A program made the position numbers and the translations under genes. A stretch of 46,496 bases of DNA from IMG/VR virus record IMGVR_UViG_3300049043_000241, positions 1-46,496 of that record. One strand, given 5' to 3'. Source of the stretch: a virus. Positions 1-9,900 of this stretch are shown in pieces. The notes beneath the pieces were generated by a model. It worked only from the letters and a program-made list of their open reading frames with translations, was not told where the DNA came from and did not search any database. How positions within the stretch are numbered: position 1 is the first letter of the stretch; the number at the start of each line of letters is the position of its first letter.

Positions 1-311
1 CAGCCATGGTTCAAGCTGCTCATGGCCAACTGTTGTCTGACTGGACGGAGTGGAAAACCAAGGTCACGTCTTCAAGGCCGTCGACAAGCAAGCCAAGGTG
101 CTAGTGGAGCAATGGGAAAAAGACGAAAGGGAGCAGAAGGCTGCGATGCTTGCCGCAAAGGCTCAGGAGCTTTTCCCGCAGTCCACAGTTGTTCCGGTGC
201 CAGATGCTCCAGTGCCAAGCGTGATGATCATCACGGAAAGCTCCTGCCAGTGCCTCCGACGAGGTGAAGGCACTGGGAGGAGAACTGCGCATCACCTATC
301 AGCTTGACTGA
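1..311 (+). CDS. 3' part of an unknown protein, frameshifted
   Basis: This is the C-terminal part of a plus-strand gene cut by the window edge. The frame starting at 50 encodes a charged, helix-prone stretch rich in K, E, Q and A, then a V/P-rich linker (VVPVPDAPVPSVMIITESS). Near 245-255 the coherent reading moves to another frame and ends SASDEVKALGGELRITYQLD before TGA at 309-311. A second indel near 45-50 probably joins the upstream reading WFKLL or LLSDWTEWK. I do not recognise the family; a single-strand annealing or other replication protein is conceivable, but nothing in the sequence shows it. Its end overlaps convergently with the next minus-strand gene. Confidence 0.5.
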
Positions 312-504
312 CTCCCGACACTTTCTCCCGAAGCATCAACCACTGTAATCTTTTCTTCAGAATGGTAAACTAGCCATCCATCAATTGCCTTCAAGATGGA
401 GCAATAAGCGGCTTCGCTGGCATCCTCCCCGACGCCATCAGTTCAGACAGTGCCTCAGCAATCGCTTCTTCCTGGGCTTTTTCGTGGCTGTATGGGCTGA
501 TCAT
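299..504 (-). CDS. small acidic hypothetical protein (about 66 aa, one frameshift)
   Basis: The ATG at 504 begins MISPYSHEKAQEEAIAEAL, and the reading SELMAS continues after a one-base shift near 430 into a coherent acidic tail that includes AIDGWLVYHSEEKITVVDAS and ends at TGA (299-301). It is the last gene of the leftward late region and overlaps the plus-strand gene ending at 311, so the two transcripts converge here. The family is not recognised. Confidence rests on the coherent composition on both sides of the shift. Confidence 0.45.
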
Positions 505-643
505 AATAGTTGACAAGCAAGCCACACGATACAAGCTCCCTCCATCCAATTAGCCCCGTAGCATTCTCGGAAGAGCTGCATTGCACTGTCAAAGCCAGCA
601 CATCACTCGTTCCATCAACTTCGCGCCCCAAGCTCAAGGCCAA
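455..643 (-). CDS. possible small ORF, 62 codons
   Basis: This open frame lies between the structural gene ending at 669 and the ATG at 504. Its product would read LGREVDGTSDVLALTVQCSS and later LVSCGLLVNYYDQP. It overlaps the start of the next gene in a different frame, so only the part above about 505 would be unique. No family is recognised. It may be a real small gene or a shadow in indel-damaged sequence. Confidence 0.25.
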   Translation of the reverse strand: MALSLGREVDGTSDVLALTVQCSSSENATGLIGWRELVSCGLLVNYYDQPIQPRKSPGRSDC

Positions 644-668
644 GGATTGTCAGGACCAAAGTGCCACG

Positions 669-1760
669 TCAGATCGAGGATGCCACCAATCCGCCTCCAA
701 CAATTGTGCCACCACTAACCGTGCCGCTGCTCATCACTTCCACATTGCCTCGGCCATTGTCAGCAGCAATCCACGATCCACTAATGGTTGGATCGAGCCG
801 CAGGCGCCATTGAGCCACAACATTTGAGGCTGGATTACCTCCAATACTCACATCCACTTGTGCGGGCATAATCACATTGTCAGTGCGGCCACTGGCCATT
901 CGAATGGCAGCGACAAGTGTTTCACTGGTAATGGAAGCAAAAGAGCCGGCTCCTCTTCCGCCAAGATAAATGGCCCCTGCCGGCTGATAACCGCCTTCGC
1001 TAATGACTGTTGAGCAAACTTGCGTTAGCGCAGCATTGGAAGCAATGGAGGAAGAATTGTAAATGCGATAAGAAACCGGCAGAATGGCCGAGCTCATATA
1101 AACTGCATCAACGGCATTGGCATGATTGAACTCATGGCAATAGCGAATTTCCCCGTCAATAACAAAACCTGCTCTCACGCGCGCCACGCCAAGCCATTCC
1201 AAGTCGGCAACAAAAATGTTGGCCTTAGCGAAATTGAGAGCAGAGAAGGTGTCGATGTTCCATGCAGATTGATTGACGACAGTCTCCTGCATGCTTCCGC
1301 TTGCCGAACTGCGAATGACCAGTTGGATGGTGGTTCCGCTTGCTCTCAAGATGATGCCATTGTTGCCATCAAAGTATCCCACCTCCTGCACCAAGCCCGC
1401 AATGGGAGTGTTGCCAACAAAGCTGGCAAAAATCAGAAGGCTCTTTCCTGGCTGGCAAGGAGATAGCGTTTGCTTCTGCGAAGTGCCGTATCACCAGAGG
1501 CGGTGGTAGTTCTAAGCTCTGCAGAGCTTTCGTAAGGAAGAAAGCTTACACTGCTACTACCAACCAACTGTTCCGCCCATAGGTCAGTGCGCTTTGAATG
1601 GCGCATCATACTTTCGAAAAGCGTATAGGGGCTGGCTGAAACGCTGCCGGGCAAAGGCATCAAAAAGCCCACTATCAGGCCCGCTTTGCAATAATTGCCC
1701 GCGATGATCTGCCTCTATATGAGTTTCAAACTGCTCGCCATTACGAACGACTTGCCCCAT
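669..1760 (-). CDS. tail-associated structural protein (frameshifted)
   Basis: The inferred protein of about 360 codons starts MGQVVRNGEQFETHIEADHR at 1760. It shifts frame near 1640 (FESMMRHSKRTDLWAEQL) and again near 1400, then runs uninterrupted from VQEVGYFDGNNG to a glycine-rich end, SGGTIVGGGLVASS. The second half is rich in S, A, G, V and I with alternating beta-strand character, as in phage tail-tip and fibre accessory proteins. Its position downstream of the fibres supports a virion role, for example a receptor-binding accessory protein; this is inference and the family is not recognised. It overlaps the preceding gene by 20 bp. Confidence 0.6.
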
Positions 1761-2019
1761 GATCAACGACTTTATTTCCTTCCATTGAGTCCTCCTTGCA
1801 ATGGGCTTCGCCATACTCCTCCGCCAATGCACTGAAGGCATCGACAATGTTTTGGGGAGCAAAGCCACAGCCCAGTGCAAATTGATAAAACTGTCTAGTC
1901 AAGCCAGTTGCATTCACTCCATTGCATTGATGAATGATTTCGTGATAGGCGGCAACGTCTGCTGGAGCGCCATCATCAGTGAAACGATGGGAAAAGGAAT
2001 AAGAATCGACGAAAGCCAT
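1741..2019 (-). CDS. hypothetical protein, 92 aa
   Basis: I chose the ATG at 2019 (MAFVDSYSFSHRFTDDGAPA), which follows directly after a terminator-like hairpin. The frame is open further upstream, but that stretch would lie inside the hairpin. The protein is mixed alpha with an aromatic and histidine-rich core (AAYHEIIHQCNG, QFYQFALGCGF). The family is not recognised. It overlaps the start of the next structural gene by 20 bp, suggesting translational coupling. Confidence 0.55.
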   Translation of the reverse strand: MAFVDSYSFSHRFTDDGAPADVAAYHEIIHQCNGVNATGLTRQFYQFALGCGFAPQNIVDAFSALAEEYGEAHCKEDSMEGNKVVDHGASRS

Positions 2020-2025
2020 GGCACG

Positions 2026-2053
2026 AAAAAGGCCAGCCCAAAGGCTAGCCTCT
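2026..2053 (-). terminator. rho-independent terminator, leftward
   Basis: On the minus strand the sequence reads AGGCTAGCC-TTT(G)-GGCTGGCCT followed by TTTTT: a 9-bp stem with one G-T pair, a short loop and a U-tract. It follows the small gene ending at 2067 and sits directly before the ATG at 2019, so it would separate the fibre transcript from the last genes. Confidence 0.7.
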
Positions 2054-2066
2054 CTTGAAGCCTGTG

Positions 2067-2210
2067 TCAATCAGGCTTTGCCTTGCCCCCTCGAAAGCTT
2101 CCTCCCGTGACTCGGCTTGCTATCGGGTCCATCCCCTGTCTAGTGCCCTTGGGGCGAGAGATGATAATGCGTTTGGTGCTTGAGGCTCCTGCTTTGCTTT
2201 TAACTGCCAC
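2067..2210 (-). CDS. small basic protein, 47 aa
   Basis: A complete frame without an indel runs from GTG at 2210 to TGA at 2067-2069. The product begins MAVKSKAGASSTKRIIISRP and ends GGSFRGGKAKPD. It is strongly basic and glycine-rich with no predicted membrane segment. It lies between the DUF7936 gene and a terminator, so it is the last gene of that transcript. The family is not recognised; a small virion or nucleic-acid-binding protein is possible. The clean frame and the adjacent terminator are the support. Confidence 0.5.
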   Translation of the reverse strand: MAVKSKAGASSTKRIIISRPKGTRQGMDPIASRVTGGSFRGGKAKPD

Positions 2211-2233
2211 GGAAGAAAGGCGAAAGACCTAGC

Positions 2234-2549
2234 TTAACCTTGCCAAGGCAAGCCTGCTGCTTTTGTGGGCGTGCGTTGTTCGTCAATTTGAGCCTGGAGG
2301 GCGGCCTCAACTTCCGCCACTTTCTCCTCCGTAAGCTTGTCCTTCACCCATTGCACGACGATTTCTTCCGTGAGCTGGTTGAAAGGAATCATCTCGTCGT
2401 CTTCGGGACGCTCAAGACTGAAGGAACCATAGGCACTGCTGGAATAGGTGCCGTCATCGGCGCTGATAGTGTAATGAGCAGTGAAGACAGAAACCATCAG
2501 AGGTTTCGCGCTCAAGATTGGCGATGGCCCAAGTGAAAACAGTTGCCAT
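2234..2549 (-). CDS. DUF7936-like tail-associated protein (about 105 aa)
   Basis: The ATG at 2549 gives MATVFTWAIANLERETSDG, then a one-base shift near 2490 leads to VFTAHYTISADDGTYSSSAY and a C-terminal half with PFNQLTEEIVVQWVKDKL and an A/E-rich helix ending at LPWQG. The arrangement (short beta N-terminus, ADDGTYSSSAYGS strand, a TEEIVVQWVK-type helix, final PW) matches the DUF7936 family common near phage tail-fibre genes. Its function is unknown. It lies just after the fibre genes and has a candidate -10 box upstream. Confidence 0.75.
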
Positions 2550-2580
2550 GGATAAAAAACGGATGGCTGCAATGAGTCTA

Positions 2581-2589
2581 CATTATATA
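2581..2589 (-). promoter_or_regulatory. candidate -10 element for the DUF7936 gene
   Basis: The 86-bp gap between the genes at 2549 and 2636 contains TATATAATG on the minus strand, a near-perfect -10 box about 32 bases before the ATG. No clear -35 is seen. The surrounding sequence has an imperfect direct repeat (GACATTGCAGCC and GACTCATTGCAGCC) flanking the box, which could bind an activator. Confidence 0.4.
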
Positions 2590-2635
2590 TGTACGGCGCA
2601 TGCGTAGACTTCACGGCTGCAATGTCTATTGGCAA

Positions 2636-2935
2636 TCACGCAAATACCCTCCGAGGCCGCTTAGGTTCCACCACATACTGCTCCCAGGCTTCCGGCAACT
2701 CACCGATCATGTTGACGTGCCAGCCGGGTAGTGCGGTGGGTGGTGTGAGCACCTCGCCGGTGTCGTGGTCGTAGGTGCCGCCTTCGACGATGATGCCCAC
2801 CACGTCGATTGCGTGGGTGTGGCTGGCGGTGAGCACCGTCGTGGCGCCGTCCTCATCGGTGGTGGTGAAGCCAGCAGCGGTCAGGGCGGCCATGCCGGTG
2901 GCTTCAGAGGGGAAGCGGAGGTAGGTGGTTGTCAT
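2636..2935 (-). CDS. conserved phage tail-associated protein, 99 aa
   Basis: An intact frame begins MTTTYLRFPSEATGMAALTA and contains GFTTTDEDGATTVLTASHTHAIDV and GWHVNMIGELPEAWEQYVV in separate blocks. This layout (YLRFP...EA near the start, SHTHAIDVVG, a PPTALPGWHVN strand, EAWEQY, C-terminal RVFA) is one I associate with short proteins encoded after LamG or collagen-type fibres in aquatic phages; the function is unknown. Its ATG overlaps the TGA of the upstream fibre gene as ATGA. It is more GC-rich than most of the window. Confidence 0.7.
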   Translation of the reverse strand: MTTTYLRFPSEATGMAALTAAGFTTTDEDGATTVLTASHTHAIDVVGIIVEGGTYDHDTGEVLTPPTALPGWHVNMIGELPEAWEQYVVEPKRPRRVFA

Positions 2936-5900
2936 CGGGGGTGATGGCCTGCAGGGTGGTGTTGGCAGGCGTCGGGCCAGTAGGTGAGGCGGCGGATGGT
3001 GCCATTAAACGCAAACGTGCTTGATCCACCCAAAGCGTGAAGTCGAAGACGATCAGCAGTTGGAATGGTTGCACTTGTATCTGACCCAGGCGAAGTCCCG
3101 TTAAAGGACGCGCCGATATTGTTTATTGCATACGATATCGCACCAGCAGACTGTGACCCCACAGAAACTAGTCCCTAGTAATCGATGCTTGAGTAACGCC
3201 ACCATTATCTATGCGAGCAAACCTATTGCCAGCAGAATCAAAGCCAAATCCAATAAAGTTGTTTGTTGTCCCATCATCTATTGACAACGGATAACTTGTT
3301 CTCAGTCCGATAGGCAAAAATGCCTGAAACACCGTCCCCCTCATCCTGCCGATACCAGGAGCTGAACGCAGTGCCACTGATGCTGGCCACGTCTGCGCTG
3401 CGGGTGGCGGCGGCTGTCGTGGTGGGGATGTAGCTGGTGGGAAACGCTCCGGCTTCTGCGTCGGGCGCCCCAGATTAGGACGGTGCCGGTGCCGGTGCCG
3501 ATGTTAGGTGGTTCCACGATTCATTGGACGAATTTGGATATTACCGCTAGCCGTTGCCGTCCGCAGTGGCAACCAATGCTATTCGACGCCAACGATCAGG
3601 ATATAAGGTTAGCGATGCCGGCAGTTGAGTTTATGGAATGTACCGATAGCCGCGCCTGTTGTCAGATTCACACGGTTAATAAAGAACAGCGCCAAAGCGG
3701 CGCTTGGCGTCGAAATGCCACCTTCCGTTAAAGTGCCCGCTTTCATCCAAATGCTGAACGCATAAGTAGTTCCAGACGTAAACGAAATGCTCTGTTGAAG
3801 GTTATGCGCTTGAGCCGGTGTAACATCGCTGAATCCTTTAACTCCCATGCAGTATTTGTACCATCAGGAGCGGTGCCAGATGCCGCCGTCTGACTGCTAT
3901 TACTGTTTACCCGAATCCCGGATCGAACCCGTTGCTTTGCAGCAGCAGATTGCTACGGCTTTCTTCCACCAGCAGGCCCAGGCTTCTCGCCCGTCGTTGG
4001 GTTGTGGTCGAAGCGGGGGGCAGAGTTGATCGTGCTGGTGGTGGGGACGCATCTGCTGCCCACAGTAGATGACTGCTCTACTTGGGCGCCCCCAGATAAT
4101 CATGGTCGCGAGCCTCGGCGGGATTGTAGAGTTACGCACCGAAAACATTACCAGACAGCGGCGCCAGTAAACCGCAACAGGCAACAGCGCTGCCACTGCG
4201 TAGTTGCAACTTGCTCAGACGAGAACAAGCCACTCGTCCCGTCTGTAACACTTTAGGCGAAACTCTTTTGTGCCAGAAGACGCTTTTGCCCAAACGGAAA
4301 ATACGTAAGGTGCCGATGCTAACGCTGACCGCCTGATAACAAGGCCCTCTGCTGTTTGCAAGGCGCCCAGGTAAGCGTGTCGGCGGTCAGCGTTCCATTT
4401 TGGCGCCAATTCAGAGTTGGCCGCAATCGTCGCGCTGGTTTCCGACCAGCTCGCCGCATTATCAAACTCCTCATCTCCGACAAGCCGGCACCGTCGGTCG
4501 TTGCCGTCTGATCACCCTGGCTGTCAGCACGTGCGTCCCAGAGCTCGGCGGCGGGCGAAGGTGACCAGCGGTTGCCCCGTCACTGCATCCACCAGCGCTA
4601 CTTGTTGGTCGGCAAACCGCAGGTCCAAGTGCATGGCACCCGCACGGGCACGACGCCATAGAGCTCGTTCCTGACCCATGGGCCAGCCAGCACGCCAGCC
4701 TGTCAGTGACGGCAGGCCTGGTAGCGCTGCAACTGGTGCCGACTGCCCAGAGACGAGCCTTTCCAGCGCCTGGCGACATCCGGAAGGAGTACCAGCCAGG
4801 CGCCGGGGTACAAGCTGCCTTCCGGTTTCCAGCTCGGCGTACAGCGTTGCGCCTTACTAGCCGCCAGCTTGATCAGTCGCCCTGGGTAGTCGGTCTGGGT
4901 GTCGAGGCTACTGCCAAAATCCACAGGTGCTGCCAAGTCCACAAGAGCCCACGCAGCGAGCGCGTTGCACCGCTGACCAGATCAAACACAGCATCGTCAG
5001 CAACGGCAGTAGGGCTGGCGCTGTCGAAATGCAGCCTGATGCACCCATACCGCTGATCACTGTACTGTCCGAAAAGAGCACAACGACACCGACTGCACCA
5101 GCACATAACGACCGCTGGGGCCGATGTTGCTGAGCGTGATGATGGCGCTGCCGCTGGTGTCGCCAACCACATCACCAGCCGTATAGGCGGTGGTATTGCT
5201 CGGGCGGGTAAAGAGTGACAGACGAGCGATACAGTCCTGCCGTCAACAGTGAGGCTGCCGGAAGCGTCACTAACCGGCTGCGCTACGACTCCAGAACCAT
5301 CCACCAGTAGTCTAGCGCTGGCGACAGCGAGGAGCGCCGCGGATACGAGCCAGCAACGTCGTCCAGTTCTGCAGGTGCCACGCTTCACCAGGGCAATCAG
5401 ACTGAATGTGCCGGTATCACTGCTTGCTGCGGCATCACTCTGGAGCCCCTAGCCGGCATCAGATGTTGCTCAATGACCCCTCAATGCCATCAACATGGCC
5501 AATAATCGCACTCCGTTGTCTCGCGGCGGTAGCGGCACCAGACGGCAGAGGCAGAACGCGATGCAGTGATCTCGCCACATCAGACGCCCCATCGCCTCGT
5601 AAACAATCAGCATACCGATCCGTGTTGCTATGGCCGCTAGTCGTCGCCGCAAGCGTCAGTGTAGGAGAGCTATATGTGCCAGACAGAGACTGACCCAGCT
5701 CTGTGGCTGGAAGTATAAAACGCCACGAGCGACGTTGGTTACGTGCACCGACATCGCGAATATCAGCGGGAACCACCCCCTGGAAATGTGATAGTCTCTG
5801 GCCGAAGCATTAAAACGATAAAAAGAGGACGAGAGTGGATACTTCATGATGATTAACCAAGGGCAATGGAAAGGCCGGCTGCTAGGCCGATTGACGCCTA

Positions 5901-6855
5901 TATCACTCCAAGTGACATCGTAATCAGCGCCTGATTGTTTTGTAAGTGCTTGTCCAGCAATTCCCCTGCGGCCACGCCAGGATAGCGTCCACTGGTCCCT
6001 GTACGCCGGGCACGGCAATGTTCACTTCAGTCTCGGCCGGAGCCGTTAACGCAATTTGCGTATCTTCGCTGATCAATGATTGCAATTTGTACGTCCGCCA
6101 TTGGTCAGTTCCGCGAATCAGGTGCGATTGGACAGTGGCTACTCCCGTGAGCCAGTAGGAAGGCGTTCCCCAGACCGCCGAAGTAAGGCTTCACATCGTC
6201 GCTATAGCGCCCAGACGCCAGTTTCCCCAGACGAACACGCCGGGAGCCATGGACATTTGAAAACAGACGAAGGGGCAAGTCAACTCCAGAGCAAACAAAC
6301 GTGGCCACTCGCGCATTATCAAGAATGCCAGTCACATCAGCGTTACTAACTGGTAAATCGCCGCTCAGTTGACTGGCTTTGCCAGGTAAAATGTGCCACT
6401 GGCCGTATTGTCAATGGCAATGCCACTCCCACTAACAGTGTGCCACGCCACTGGGAACTGATCGGCAGTGAGCCCGCTTGCAATGACGTCAGTAAACGGT
6501 ATTGAGGGCTAAGTCCGCAAGGAACAACTGTCCCCGCTTGGCTGGGCAAGACTGAATCACCGAAGGGGAACGTTAATCCGCTTGTGGCTTTGCGCTGTAA
6601 ACACCACTGGATCGTTAACTGCGAGTTTATGGCAGTTAGCTGTGAAATAGGCCGCAGAGCCTGCCGCTTGGAACAACGCCACTGAAGCGTTCGGCGCTGT
6701 TCCTGCCGACTCGCAAAGTATGCCTTCCATGTGGCATTTTGCAAGATGGTGGCGACACTCGTTAAGTGGCTGGATAAATCATTCCACCTTGCGAGACGCT
6801 TTGTCCTTCCATCATAATGCTAAACACGATTGTCTCACGGGCTAACTGCCGGCAA
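2932..6855 (-). CDS. second tail fibre or adhesin, LamG/sialidase-like C-terminal region, heavily frameshifted
   Basis: The inferred product is about 1,300 codons. A strong AGGAGG lies just before a TTG start near 6855, and the first coherent peptide is FSIMMEGQSVSQGGMIYPAT. Next come SSGIAIDNTASGTFYLAKP-type fibre strands, ITGILDNARVATFVCSGV, and a GIAGQALTKQSGADYDVTW linker near 5.95 kb. The GC-rich half holds LLVDGSGVVAQPVSDASG (about 5.3 kb) and two blocks with FSVWAKASSGTKEFRL and FSIWMKAGTLTEGG, typical of lectin-like carbohydrate-binding domains. It ends SSTFAFNGTIRRLTYWP. At least ten frame changes are needed, all plausibly sequencing indels. Likely role: a virion fibre binding host polysaccharide. 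The GC-rich half from about 5.8 kb down may be recently acquired. Confidence 0.65.
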
Positions 6856-6876
6856 TGTGGCGCCCTCCTATTGTTT

Positions 6877-6954
6877 TTAATCAGGGCTTTTCGGCAAACC
6901 GTAAGGCGAGGTGGACAACGCTGCTCTCCTTCTGCGCCACCAGATCGGCTTCAT
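6877..6954 (-). CDS. tiny gene between the two fibres (25 codons as sequenced)
   Basis: The ATG at 6954 (MKPIWW...) follows the fibre stop at 6960 with a TAAGG Shine-Dalgarno-like stretch. As sequenced it stops at 6877. A one-base shift after MKPI would instead give VAQKESSVVHLALRFAEK, a convincing amphipathic helix that would end close to the next fibre start. I think a helical peptide of about 35-40 aa is the true product, possibly a fibre assembly factor; the function is inferred from position only. Confidence 0.35.
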   Translation of the reverse strand: MKPIWWRRRRAALSTSPYGLPKSPD

Positions 6955-6959
6955 GCGCC

Positions 6960-9900
6960 TTACAGCAAGCGCATCGACACGCAGGGCACGCAGTAGCTGC
7001 CGTCTTCGTAGGTGCAAGTGACGTGCGTTGAAGTCACCTTTGCGACGGTCTTGCTGCGAATGATGTCGTCATCCTGTGGCTTGGCGGTGCCATCACCGGC
7101 GGACATCAGCAGATCGCCACGCTGGACGGTGACTCCTTCTGCAATGCGGATGATGAAGTCACCAGTCATTGCACAGTAGAAGTCGTCGGTGTAGGTATCA
7201 TCGTCATCGTCCCAGGCTTGGAAGACGCCGGAGACATTCGGATCACCCTCAACGTCACTCACCTTCATGCGGTTGAGCTGTTCGTTGTCTTCATCGACCC
7301 AGCCGCACATCTCGTCAATGTTGGAAAGGACGGTGCCGCGCAAGATTTCGTGTGCGTTCTGCGCCACCAGGAAGTTGAGACCAGCGGCTTAGGTGCGCAC
7401 CGTTGTAGCTGACGGTGGTGCCAGAAACAAGAATGCTTCCTCCACCTGACGCCATCCTGCCTGAAGACAACCAATCCGCCATCATTTGTATTTCTTCCTA
7501 CGAAATAATCCGATATCTCCGCTCCGGGTAAATGCTGCGGAACCTACACTGTTCGCTCGTGAACCAGCTACATTTATATCGGTGCTAACCTTTCCTACAA
7601 GTAGATAACCATCTGACGTTATACGCGCTCTGCTCCGTCGGAGAAGCGCCATTCGCCGTAGTGCTGAACGCTCAGGCGGCCAGGCATATCGTTAGCGCCC
7701 GGGGTAACCGTCTGACTGCGGCGGTAATAGAAGCTGCGGAAACAAGTTCAGATCCATCAGCACCCATAAAGCTGATTTCACCAAGTTCGTCGTCGCCAGA
7801 CACAACTTGATACGCAGCGCCATCTGGTTTTCCAAGCGAAAACTGTGGCCCAGGAATTCATTTGCACTTGTTCGCGTAATACTTGCTCTTGTGTTACCTG
7901 ACGTTTCTATTTGGAATATGAGGATCTGTTCCGCGCCAAAATTCGCCCAATTACTACGACTCGTGGACGCGCACCACAAGAGCCTGCCGGAGCTATCTAC
8001 AAAGAACCTTCCCGCGCCATTAGTCGCAAGGGCGTACATTATTCGCGGCAGGGACAGCATAAATGCCATTCGTTGGAACATGTGACTGCTTGTCGGGATG
8101 AAAGCTTGCCGCAGTGCCAGTGCCAGTGGTAACAACATTTTGACTGGCCAGAAATCAGGGCTGATCTTGGTGCCGGCAATAGCAGCACTTGCCACTCACG
8201 CTCGGCATTGACGATCTGCCCCGTCAACAATCTTTGCAGAAGTGACCGTATTGTCGGCAATGGCACCAGCGGCGCCAGAGAGCGTTGCCGTGATGACATT
8301 GGCAGAGAAATTGCCGCTTGCGTCCCTTGCGACAATAGCGTTTGCAGTGTTAGCGCTGGTGGCGGTAGTGGCGCTATTGCTTACTTTTCCTGCCGTAGAG
8401 TGGTGGCAAGTTTGGTGTCGGCAATGGAGGGCAGAGGCGTTGATGTCGGCATCGACAATCGTGCCATCCGCGATCATCGTGCTCGTGACAGTGCCAGAGT
8501 CTCCTGTGGTAACAACGGAGCCAGTACGTATTCGGAAAAGTGATGGTTCTATCGGCCGTTGGATTGGCCACGGCAATTGTGGTTTCAAAACTATCGTCAC
8601 TACTGCCTTCAAACACTAAACTCCAGAAGGAGCAATCAGCAGTTCGCCAGTAATAGATCCTCCGCTTTTGGGCGGCGCGCGGCATTGGCAAGATCGTAAG
8701 CGGCCTTGCACGGCAGTTGCGGAAGCAATGGTAGTGGAGCTAAGTGGTGCTCTCGTGCTATCACTAACCTTGCTTTGCAGTCCAGAAGGCGTCACCACGC
8801 GAACTTGGTCGGTGCCCGCCTGCACTTCCGCGCTCATCGCCAGTCTGACCATGCAGCCAGCGGCAGATAATGAAGTGCCTGAAGGAAGTGCAGACTGACA
8901 AAAGCGGAACCGCCGCAGTAGTTCAAGCCATGAATGGTCTGAAAACGATCATCCACCGACCAATTCGCCCGCGCTATTTCCCTGCGCTACCAAGCGGGAG
9001 AGACGATCGGAGAAGCGCTAGTGTCACAACACGAACCGGCCCCACCTTGACAATTGTCCCTGCACTATCCTCGAAAAACAATCCAGGCGTTTCAGTAAGC
9101 CGTGTTAATGGCAGGCTGTCCGTCTGCAAGGCCAGATGCAGTAGGACGCTTATCTGGCCAGTAGAGGAACTGAAGTATGTCGAAGAGTGGAATGCCATGA
9201 GAAGATCTCGGAACGCTCTACTGGAGGAGCAACGATGTTCGCATTCTAAGACGGTAATCGTACTCGCCTTCGTCTTATTTCCGCCTCGCTATCGTTGAGT
9301 AAGCTTGTCAACGTCTTCCCATGTGGTGTAATAGAAAGCACTTGCGGTTTTCACTAGCACCGTGTGCGGGCTGGCGCGTATGGAAAGGCACTCTTCCTTG
9401 CCGAATAACGCCACGCGCCCCGGAACATAAGCCATCTACCTATTCCGATTGCTAAAAAAATCAGTCGGTGCCATGGTACCACTCGTTCCAATGGACATAA
9501 TGCCGGTTCCAGATGCCACTACAACCTCTGTTGAGGCTCGAACAATACCGGCAGTAGCTGGCGGTGGCAACTTGGACCTTAGGCCAACACCGACGCATCG
9601 AGGTCCTCTCGGCCAGCAATGCCTGACGCCGCCGGCACCAGTGACGCCCCAGCGACCAACACATCTTGGTCGCCAATGCCGGCTACTGGCACTGCTCAAG
9701 TTAACCTTTGTCCAATTCGCGCCGATTCCCTGAGAAAGCACCCAGTTGCCCACGGAAAGCGCCTCGGTAGGCGCCGGAGCGGTGCCTGTCCCCGAGGCTG
9801 TGACAATCAAATAGACGCCATTGTTGCTTGCATTCGGCGCGGAAAGCGCTTGTCCAACTGTTAGGCCAGCTTCAATACGCGTAACTATTGATACTGGAAA

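Noticed and set aside
669-1760. Split into two or three separate small structural genes
   Set aside because: The composition continues smoothly across each frame change and no start signals occur inside; one frameshifted gene is simpler.
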